NCBI GenBank assembly: GCA_009746045.1
Contig: RPFO01002316.1
Coordinates: 1 to 38,834, forward strand
Direction: 5' to 3'
DNA length: 38,834 nucleotides
DNA from: Mesostigma viride
Taxonomy: Eukaryota > Streptophyta > Mesostigmatophyceae > Mesostigmatales > Mesostigmataceae
Shown here: positions 31,471 through 38,834 of the stretch, piece after piece
Position numbering within the stretch: position 1 is the first letter of the stretch
Layout: the number at the start of each line of letters is the position of its first letter
The notes under the pieces: generated by a model
Database searches by the model: none
What the model was told of the DNA's origin: nothing
The model's input: only the letters and a program-made list of their open reading frames with translations
Position numbers and translations under genes: made by a program

Positions 31471-31722
31471 ATGCAGTTTACGTTTGCGGACGAGTCAGCT
31501 GTCCAAACTCAGGAAATAGATTTAACATGCCCTAAAGATGATAAAAATCAATTTTTAGCTCGCGGGGATGCGATTTACCCGGTGTCGGCACTGTTCTTGC
31601 TGGAAAAAACTGCGATAAGGCAGGTCGACGGAATTGATGACTGCGCTTGCTTTCCGGCGCAATTTCAATGGCTGATAGGTTTCTTTCTACATTGTAACAT
31701 GCATTGTATTAGAATAAATTGA
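31471..31722 (+). CDS. Possible exon inside the hairpin-ended element, unknown
   Basis: ATG 31471 opens 83 codons. The first 68 look protein-like (MQFTFADESAVQTQEIDL, then KNQFLARGDAIYPVSALFLL, then QVDGIDDCACFPAQFQWLIG). After that a possible donor ATAG|GTTTCT (about 31678) precedes a T-rich, less protein-like tail. No family is recognised. It lies between the nested retrotransposon and the right terminal hairpin, so it may be the only surviving coding part of the outer element. Confidence 0.35.
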   Translation: MQFTFADESAVQTQEIDLTCPKDDKNQFLARGDAIYPVSALFLLEKTAIRQVDGIDDCACFPAQFQWLIGFFLHCNMHCIRIN

Positions 31723-32847
31723 GTGACAGTATAGATTTGATGATTTCGACCATTCTGTCACGTCATGGCCTATGTGCCGCAAAGTGCCACTTTTGCGGGC
31801 ACCGCCTGGGCCAAGGTAACGCCAGCCGTGCCAGGTAAAGCCGGATAATCGTTGCCTCTTCGTTTCTTGATGTTCGTACATGAGTTTAAGCTTGCGAGGC
31901 GTTGTCAGGTTCAAGTCTTGATGCTCTTTCTTGACCGTTGCCTGCCCCTCTCTAAAACCCCCTTTTCAGATGATGTTATCAGGCATTTGCCTTAACCCAG
32001 TGTAGTTGTGCAGGGTTTTAGGAGCTGTGCAGGTTTAAACACCTTCATAGATGTTAGTTATTCTTTTGCTACGTTCATACTGCATGATTGTGTGGCCACG
32101 GGCTGCGTCAAGGGTGCATTCAAGCTTTTACGGGTGAGTGAAAAGTCTTGGTGACAAACCACTGCCATCATGTGCCAGCAACTATGTTGGCCACATCATG
32201 GCAAGGCAAAACAGTTATAGCCATATCTATTGTTGTTAGAAACAATGGAAATATGCTTAACGTACCCATTATATTGGTGGTTGACACTTATAACATAACC
32301 CTTTGTTGGTAGGTATCCAAGCCCATTCCCTACATGCATGCATAGGCTCTCACTACATGATAAGGTATGATATACCTGAAGTATGATGATGCAAGTGTGT
32401 TGTCCTGTAATGCTTGAAGGGAAATGAGTTGATTGGGATGGTTGGTGGCCACGGTGGTGTGTAGTATGACCGCACTTACATGCTAGCAAAGTTAGCAAAA
32501 GCCCCATTCCTCTCCTGAGGACTGAGAGTTTTTTAATTGTTTCAGGCAGTTGCAGTGGCCAAATCGAGCCCAGTTTTTTGCCACGTTTCAAGAACTATAT
32601 TGTTTACATGCCTATATTTTTTCTTCATGCACCAGGATTTGATTGAATTTTTCCCACTCGTTCTTATCCCGAAAAATGCAAATTCGCGAGGGGTGCCCAA
32701 CGTCCGCGTAATTTTCAGGTGTTCGGGTCAAGTTTTCACATATGCAGTATTTTTGCCAACAAAATGACATCTAGTACACCCCTGATCCACATCAAAACAT
32801 TTGGGATGGACCCCCCACCTAGTCGCTACACGCGGTTGAAAGTTGTC
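31723..32847. other. Unassigned interval of the hairpin-ended element
   Basis: No convincing gene. A minus frame at 31687-31914 and a plus frame at 32537-32767 (after a possible acceptor TTCATGCACCAG near 32633) are open but weak. AT-rich stretches and short inverted pieces only. Confidence 0.4.
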
Positions 32848-32891
32848 AACTCAGTCCACCTGTGAGGACTGAGTTGGGACAGACGACGAGT

Positions 32892-33925
32892 GATGAGGAT
32901 TCAGGCTCCCATGGTGTCATCATGGCCCGTCTACGTACATGGATGTCAAGGAATAGTAAATGATGAGGATTCAGGCTCCCATGGTGTCATCATGGCTTGT
33001 CTACGTACATGGTTGGCATTTATGTAATTAACGAGGAGGATTCAGGCTCCCATAATGTCTCCATGGCTGGCCTACGTACATGGATGTCAAGGAATAGTAA
33101 ATGATGAGGATTCAGGCTCCCATGGTGTCATCATGGCCCGTCTACGTACATGGATGGCATGTATGTAATTAATGATGAGGATTCAGGCTCCCATGGTGTC
33201 ATCATGGCCCGTCTACGTATATGGATGTCAAAGAAAAAAAAATGACGAGGATTCAGGCTCCCATGGTGTCATCATGGCTGGCCTACGTACATGGATGTCT
33301 CATAAAAAAAATGATGAGGATTCAGGCTCCCATGGTGTCATCATGGCCCGTCTACGTACATGGTTGGCATTTATGTAATTAATGATGAGGATTCAGGCTC
33401 CCATGGTGTCATCATGGCCTGTCTACGTACATGGATGGCATGTATGTATTTAATGATGAGGATTCAGGCTCCCATGGTGTCATCATGGCTGGCCTACGTA
33501 CATGGATGTCTCAGAAAAAAAATGTGGAGGATTCAGGCTCCCATGGTGTCATCATGGCTGGCCTACGTACATGGATGTCTCATAAAATAAATGATGAGGA
33601 TTCAGGCTCCCGTGGTGTCATTATGGCCCGTCTACGTGTTGTTGGCATGTATGAAATTAATGATGAGGATTCAGGCTCCCATAGTGTCATCATGGCTGGC
33701 CTACGTACATGGTTGGCATTTATGTATTTAATGATGAGGATTCAGGCTCCCATGGTGTCATCATGGCTTGTCTATGTACATGGTTGGCATTTATGTAATT
33801 AATGATGAGGATTCAGGCTCCATTGGTGTCATCATGGCCCGTCTACGTACATGGGTGGCATTTATGTATTTAATGATGAGGATTTAGGCTCCCATGGGGT
33901 CATCATGGCTTGTCTACGTACATGG
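32892..33925. repeat. Inverted arm of the core/linker satellite (about 15 units)
   Basis: Same units as 17752-25850 but reverse-complemented (tgatgaggattcaggctccc, atggtgtcatcatggc). It starts right at the inverted terminus of the hairpin-ended element and stops at 33925 in catgg, followed by unique DNA. Linker families match those of the left arm. Confidence 0.95.
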
Positions 33926-34190
33926 AGTCATATTGATTCATGGAACAATGAGATACCATTCTTAATTGAAAATTGTTCTTGATACTTTCACATGCATGCC
34001 CGGAATCGTGAATTTGTGCGGGTTTCCATGATGACAATCCTCATTGAATTCTTGAGCACACAATATTGAGCAATTTAGGGGCACTTCGGCAATGTTGACC
34101 ATTTTCATTCATGATCAATAAAATTAACATTTAATGCAATAAATACATATTCCACTCATTTTAATAAACCATGCAAAAACTTTACAAGCA
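33926..34190. other. Unique AT-rich interval
   Basis: About 265 bp with no ORF or repeat. Separates the inverted satellite arm from the 30 bp repeat. Confidence 0.6.
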
Positions 34191-34977
34191 CGCTCAAGCT
34201 AGGGGTGGGCTGGCATGCACGCGTGGGTGTGGGGGTGGGCTGGCATGCATGCGTGGGTGTGGGGGTGGGCTGGCATGCACGTGTGGGTGTGGGGGTGGGC
34301 TGGCATGCATGCGTGGGTGTGGGGTTGGGCTAGCCTGCATGCGTGGGTGTGGGGGGGGGCTGGCATGCATGCGTGGGTGTGTGTGGGGGGCTAGCATGCA
34401 TGCGTAAGTGTGGGGGGGGCTGGCATGCATGCGTGGGTGTGGGGGGGGGCTGGCATGCATGCGTGGGTGTGTGTGGGGGGCTAGCATGCATGCGTAAGTG
34501 TGGGGGGGGCTGGCATGCATGCGTGGGTGTGTATGGGGGCTGGCATGCATGCGTGGGTGTGTGTGGGGGGCTAGCATGCATGCGTGGGTGTGTGGGGGGG
34601 CTGTCATGCATGCGTGGGTGTGTGTGGGGGCTGGCATCCATGCGTGGGTGTGTGGGGGGGCTAGCATGCATGCGTGGGTGTGGGGGTGGGCTAGCATGCA
34701 TGCGTGGGTGTGGGGGGGGGCGGTCATGCATGCGTGGGTGTGTGGGGGGGCTGGCATGCATGCGTGGGTGTGTGGGGGGGCTAGCATGCATGCGTGGGTG
34801 TGGGGGTGGGCTAGCATGCATGCGTGGGTGTGAGTGTGGGCTAGCATGCATGCGTGGGTGTGGGGGGGGCTAGCATGCATGCGTGGGTGTGGGGGGGCCG
34901 GGGCCGGGGCTAGCATGCATGCGTGGGTGTGGGGGTGGGCTAGCATGCATGCGTGGGTGTGGGGGGGGCTAGCACGC
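34191..34977. repeat. 30 bp tandem repeat GGGCTGGCATGCATGCGTGGGTGTGGGGGT
   Basis: About 26 copies of a 30 bp unit, with 1-2 bp length changes in the G-run. Each has a GCATGCATGC palindrome (gcatgcatgcg) and a GT-rich, G-run-rich half. As 30 is a multiple of three, both strands show long open frames (up to 262 residues) that are not genes. Confidence 0.95.
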
Positions 34978-35638
34978 CCCACCCCTCCATCGGCACAGCC
35001 AGCCTTGTGAGTCTACCCTTAACAACAAGGCTGGTAGGACGACACGCCTGAGCAGCATATGTCATGCCTATCTCAGGCTAATAATGTGTGATTTTGTGCC
35101 AACAACCAAGTTGTTCCACCCAACAACACATTATAAACCCTCTTCCAAAATGCCCAACAAGCCGGACACGTGGAGGACCACACACGCAGTATATAAAGAG
35201 AAAATAAGCTGACTTTTTATCCAGCCAACCTGTGGCTAGCTGCTCTGGTTAGCATGACAAATGCTAACATTTACTCAGTGGGAAAGGTGAAGAGACCATT
35301 GGAACAGCCTACCTGACGCATGTGCCACCAAAGCATTGTGTCCCGCAAAATGCACACTGCCTCCTTTCTAACAAGCACGAGCCGCTCTCTTTAGGAGACA
35401 GGTGCCAGCTCGTCAGTGTCTGGGGAAAATGATGCCGCTGCTTAGGAAGACCGCGTGAATTTCCTCGAACACAACTGTCTATAAAGCAAAAGAAATTTCA
35501 GAGAAGCATGGAAATAAAAGCATTACACCTTCCCGACAGGTTGTGGGCCACGCGCTGCAGCAAGCCAGCCACGTCACAGACGAACTTGCTTAAAAACATC
35601 CAGGAATCCAGCGATGCAGCGCCAGGACCCGCAACTTC
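34978..35638. other. Unassigned interval with a GTTAGCAT hairpin
   Basis: No convincing gene. GTTAGCAT/ATGCTAAC (35248-35268, 5-base loop) recalls the GACAAATGCTA palindrome at 13931. The short frame at 35508-35690 is weak. Confidence 0.45.
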
Positions 35639-36013
35639 ATGGCTGCATCTGGCCGGAAAGAAGGCAAAAAGCTTACGCTCAACGAGGTAAGAAAGCAGGA
35701 AAGCGCTATCTTAGGACGTTTAATACAAGAACGTACCATAACGGGCATTTATTCGTGCCCAGGCGCACAAGAAAGGCCACCCTTTCATGGAGAGGTCGGG
35801 CGCGCATGGCGCAGGCCTAATGTTATCTTACCGCAAAATGACGGGAAAGGTAAAGATAGCAGCGGGAATTTTTACGGCTTTAGAAACATCATTAAACTAG
35901 CTTCCATTAGGACCATCAAAACTGGCAACAATCGACAATCACACCTGCAGGCATCAATTATACTTTATTCATCCCGACAGAAATTCAGGCCGGACCCCCC
36001 CTGCCGATGGTAA
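35639..36013 (+). CDS. Unrecognised 124-residue ORF
   Basis: ATG 35639 opens a basic N-terminus (MAASGRKEGKKLTLNEVRKQ) followed by ESAILGRLIQERTITG, then a looser tail. A possible donor sits at AACGAG|GTAAGA (35685), so the coding part could end after 16 residues with the rest intron. Codon use is mixed. No family is recognised. Confidence 0.3.
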   Translation: MAASGRKEGKKLTLNEVRKQESAILGRLIQERTITGIYSCPGAQERPPFHGEVGRAWRRPNVILPQNDGKGKDSSGNFYGFRNIIKLASIRTIKTGNNRQSHLQASIILYSSRQKFRPDPPCRW

Positions 36014-36782
36014 AGAAAAAGAGCCCGCGACATTATAGATCGCAACTATCCCACCATAAATTAGAATCAGTAACTAATTTTCTCCAAGAATCGAGCATTT
36101 TTTCTGCTTTCCGCGAGCCAGATTTGTCACGTTTCGTCTAAAAGCAGTCGCCATGGCCACTTCCGCAAGGGGTGCGCGCACCGTGCACCCACTTTTCACG
36201 GTACGGAGGGTACCGCGGAATTTTTTTGGCGCGGAAAATATTCGCCGCCAAAAATTAACCATGCATGCATGCCCGTCGTCTCCAAACATTGCATTACATG
36301 CACGTGACGGCGTGTTCCCTCGGTCATGGTGCGCGGCGGTGCCAGCTGGACTGATGTCATGCCCTCCACGTAGGCTCGTTCTACATTTCAAAACTGATCC
36401 ATGGCGCATAATTAGAATTTTGGAAGGTAGAATCAGGTTCTGAAGGTTCTACATAGTAGCCTAGTAAGGGTACACTAACATGTAGCCCAGTAGTTACTAA
36501 TCCTGCGATCATGACGGAATATACATGTAGTGATACTAATCGATACATGTAGTACACATGGTTGGCGCACAGAATGTTGTACAACCTGCCCTACATGTCG
36601 GAAAAACGCACACTCTGACAAACGTGATTGAAATATATTGTACAACATCATCACTAACGCTACATCCGGAACTGTTCTAGTGAATAGCATTACAATGTAC
36701 TCCCCCGGCAGGTGTGGGTGCCCGAGTACTTGGGAGTCTGAACACGCAGTGTCGACTCCTATTGGTGCAAAAAGTCGTTTGG
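36014..36782. other. Unassigned interval with inverted E2F-like sites
   Basis: Weak open frames on both strands (36153-36443 plus, 36074-36409 minus) without support. A paired TTTGGCGC motif occurs at 36219-36256. Nothing else is seen. Confidence 0.4.
36219..36256. promoter_or_regulatory. Inverted pair of TTTGGCG (E2F-like) motifs
   Basis: AATTTTTTTGGCG (36219-36231) faces CGCCAAAAATT (36246-36256). TTTGGCGC at 36224-36231 fits the E2F/DP consensus TTTSSCGC and the inverse arm gives a second half-match. Function is inference. Confidence 0.35.
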
Positions 36783-37183
36783 TGTGAAACGACTGGTCCA
36801 ACCTAAAAAAATTTTGAATTTTTGCCGTGTCCAGTAACGGTCCTAGGTTGCACCCGCCGTCCAGAGTGAGGTTGCGGAGTGAGGGAGGCCAGCCATCATG
36901 GTCCGCACACAAATCTGGCTCGGGTCCGATCCCTGTCAGTGCTCTTCGCTTCGAACAGGTCCGGAACGCTTTTTTGTGGGGATGGAGCAATAAATACTCG
37001 ACATTTGCAGTGACTGTTCAGTTCCGGGCTCACAAATGATTTGCCGGGCACAGGCGTCGTTGCGCGGCGTATCTTTGTGATCTTTTCTGTACAGCTGTCG
37101 GAACGTCCCGCGGGTGCAACCTAGGACCGTTACTGGACACGGCAAAAATTTAAAATTTTTCAGGTTGGACCAGTCGTTTCACA
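36783..37183. mobile_element. 401 bp MITE-like inverted-repeat element
   Basis: Arms 36783-36857 and 37110-37183 (about 75 bp) are inverted copies starting TGTGAAACGACTGGTCCAAC and ending GTTGCACCCGC, with a few substitutions and one indel in the A/T-rich middle. The 252 bp centre has no coding potential. The length and long arms fit a non-autonomous foldback or MITE. Target duplication could not be recognised. Confidence 0.65.
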
Positions 37184-37367
37184 TGATTCGTCGTACGTAC
37201 GCACATATCCTCGCATGCCATGTCGACGCTGCACTGACACACACCAGGGACTTTGGAAGGTGCGCACCCAGCCCGCCCAGGTAATTGATGCGGTGTTTTG
37301 CAGGCGCGCACCGCCGGATGCGCCCACCACGCCCGCCACCGCACGTCCAGTGACCGACTGTGGTCCA
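37184..37367. other. Short spacer
   Basis: Contains a CGTACGTACG run (37192-37202). No gene seen. Confidence 0.5.
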
Positions 37368-38150
37368 CGTTCTTTTTCGCCTGCGGGTGCAGCCCCCATA
37401 ATGCGTACGAGCAGCTTCACGGCTTTCTTCTTTGGAAATCAAGAACAACGGGCCTGACAACAACAACAACGACAGCAGCATCAGCTCCAACAAGAGTGAG
37501 TTGCGGGATTTTACGTACGTGGTTTTTCTATTTTTTTTTTCACCTGGCATGTTGAGTATTCATCCCATTTTGCGTCATGACGGCTTCCTGAACGACGACT
37601 CTCTCTCCTCTCCCTCTCCCCCCCTCTCCCTCTTATTTTTCACCAGGTTTTTCATGCCGATTTTAAATCCCTTTTGCGTCATGCTCCTTGTAGCGTGATG
37701 TCGTCAATTGTCACTCACAACAATACTATCATTGTGGTTCGTTCTTTTTCGCCTGCGGGTGCAGGTCACGAGCGTTGCGTACGAGCAGCACTTACATCAT
37801 TAAATCAAGAACAACGGGCCTGACAACAAGAACAACGACAGCAGCATCAGCAACAACAAGAGTGAGTTGCGGGATTTTATGTACGTTGTTTTTCTCATGT
37901 TTTTTCACCTGTCATGTTGAGTATTCATCCCATTTTGCGTCATGCCGGCTTCCTGAACGACGACTCTCTCTCCCTCTCCCTCTCCCCCCTCTCCCTCTCC
38001 TCTTATTTTTCACCAGGTTTTTCATGCCGATTTTTAATCCCTTTTGCGTCATGCTCCTTGTAGCGTGATGTCGTCAATTGTCACTCACAACCATGCTATC
38101 ATTGTGGTTCGTTCTTTTTCGCCTGCGGGTGCAGGTCACGAGCGTTGCGT
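37368..38150. repeat. 370 bp tandem duplication (about 2.1 copies)
   Basis: ttctttttcgcctgcgggtg recurs at 37371, 37741 and 38111. The unit holds a CAACAACAACGACAGCAGCAT segment ending at a donor-like AAGAGTGAGT, a CT-rich run and gatgtcgtcaattgtcactc. Frames 37432-37698 and 37775-38068 are the same duplicated sequence. Could be a duplicated exon of an N/S/Q-rich gene. Confidence 0.9.
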
Positions 38151-38205
38151 GCGGTGCGTCATCAATCCAAGAACAAAACACGATGTGGCTAAACCCTCTC
38201 TCCCT

Positions 38206-38685
38206 CCCCTCTCCCTGGATGGAGGGATGGAGGGAGGGAGGGAGGGAGGGATGGATGAGGGAGGGAGGGGAGGGGGAGGAGAGGGAGGAGGGAGGGAGGG
38301 AGGAGGGAGGGAGGGAGGGAGGGAGGGAGGGAGGAGGGAGGGAGGGAGGGAGGAGGGAGAGGGGAGGGAGGGAGGGAGGGGAGGGAGGGAGGGAGGGAGG
38401 GAGGGAGGGAGGGAGGAGGGAGGGAGGGAGGGAGGGAGGAGGGAGGGAGGGAGAGGGAGAGGAGAGGGAGAGGAGAGGGAGAGGGAGAGGAGAGGGAGGA
38501 GGGAGAGGGAGAGGGAGAGGGAGAGGGAGAGGGAGAGGGAGAGGGAGAGGGAGAGGAGAGGGAGGAGAGGGAGAGGGAGAGGGAGAGGGAGAGGAGAGGG
38601 AGAGGGAGAGGGAGAGGGAGAGGGAGAGGAGAGGAGAGAGAGAGAGAGAGAGAAGAGGAGAGAGAGATGAGAGAGAGAGAGAGAG

Positions 38686-38728
<43 letters not shown>

Positions 38729-38834
38729 GAGGGAGGGAGGAGAGGGAGAGGGAGAGGGAGAGGGAGAGGAGAGAGAGAGGAGAGGGAGAGGGAGAGGGAG
38801 AGGGAGAGGAGGGGAGAGGAAGAGGAGAGCGAGA
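38206..38834. repeat. Polypurine GGGA / GAGA tract to window end
   Basis: More than 600 bases almost entirely G and A on the plus strand, grading from GGGA to GAGGGA to GA repeats. A short pyrimidine block (38197-38216) precedes it. The REGG/GRGR frames are not genes. Confidence 0.97.

Larger units (their letters stand above)
25855..32891. mobile_element. Hairpin-ended element with 16 bp inverted termini, hosting a nested retrotransposon
   Basis: The left end ACTCGTCGTCTGTCCC (25855-25870) is exactly inverted at 32876-32891. Just inside each end lies a hairpin built from AACTCAGTCC/GGACTGAGTT: at left a 25 bp palindrome with one central mismatch (25883-25907) enclosed by GGTCCTCT/AGAGGACC arms; at right 10 bp arms at 32848-32857 and 32866-32875. 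Without the 5.3 kb retrotransposon it would be about 1.7 kb. It sits where the satellite changes orientation. A possible exon lies at 31471-31722. The superfamily is not recognised. No target duplication can be read, because the two flanks are different points of the satellite unit. Confidence 0.5.

Noticed and set aside
34194-34982. 262-residue minus ORF with HPRMHASPP repeats
   Set aside because: Product of the 30 bp tandem repeat.
1-38834. tRNA, rRNA or other structured RNA genes
   Set aside because: No cloverleaf, A/B box pair or rRNA-like conserved stretch was recognised by eye; a covariance-model scan would be decisive.

Overview
This window looks like repeat-dominated eukaryotic nuclear DNA, most plausibly from a green alga. 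The evidence is exon-like coding blocks bounded by GTGAGT, GTAAGT or GTTAGT donors and AG acceptors, a CTAAT branch-point match, and a tyrosine-recombinase retroelement of the split-direct-repeat type known from Volvox and Chlamydomonas (PAT/TOC/Kangaroo). There is no bacterial operon structure. The species assignment is inference. Very little of the window is confidently host-gene sequence. Many long open frames are by-products of satellites whose unit lacks stop codons.

Layout. (1) 1-1240 is a TCTTCACG satellite with a 133-151 bp higher-order period. (2) 1311-1944 and 17100-17246 are the two visible ends of a plus-strand gene encoding a coiled-coil, poly-Q protein. They are separated by an inferred intron of about 15.2 kb. 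(3) That intron holds a GTGGCTGC satellite (2020-3540) and a 13.4 kb element (3561-16952). The element has terminal inverted repeats starting CACTAGGAG and GTTACCGG-rich palindromic subterminal regions, the architecture of CACTA/EnSpm transposons. (4) The CACTA-like element carries minisatellites, a hairpin array, a 5'-truncated LINE tail (9481-9796), a 1.7-1.9 kb internal duplication, and a series of minus-strand exon-like blocks (16273 down to 7976). Several of these blocks are phase-compatible with one another, so an unrecognised multi-exon element gene is likely. No known transposase was recognised.

(5) 17752-25850 is an 8.1 kb satellite with a constant core of about 36 bp alternating with a few families of linker, including a nearly perfect 1990 bp tandem duplication. 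The same satellite returns in inverted orientation at 32892-33925. (6) Between the two satellite arms lies a 7 kb block with 16 bp inverted ends and terminal hairpins (25855-32891). Inside it is a nested 5.3 kb tyrosine-recombinase retrotransposon (26012-31326, minus strand) with A1-ORFs-B1-A2-B2 split direct repeats, and in order gag-like, reverse transcriptase, RNase H and tyrosine recombinase. Its B repeats are identical and its A repeats nearly so, implying recent insertion. Its reading frames are nevertheless broken in at least eight places, often near G-runs. It was therefore either mobilised in trans or the sequence contains homopolymer errors.

(7) 33926-38834 contains a 30 bp GCATGCATGCG repeat, a few unrecognised ORFs, a 401 bp inverted-repeat (MITE-like) element (36783-37183), a 370 bp tandem duplication and a terminal polypurine tract.

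The main systems here are nested mobile elements. A CACTA-like transposon sits in a gene intron, and a split-repeat retrotransposon sits in a hairpin-ended element inside an inverted satellite.
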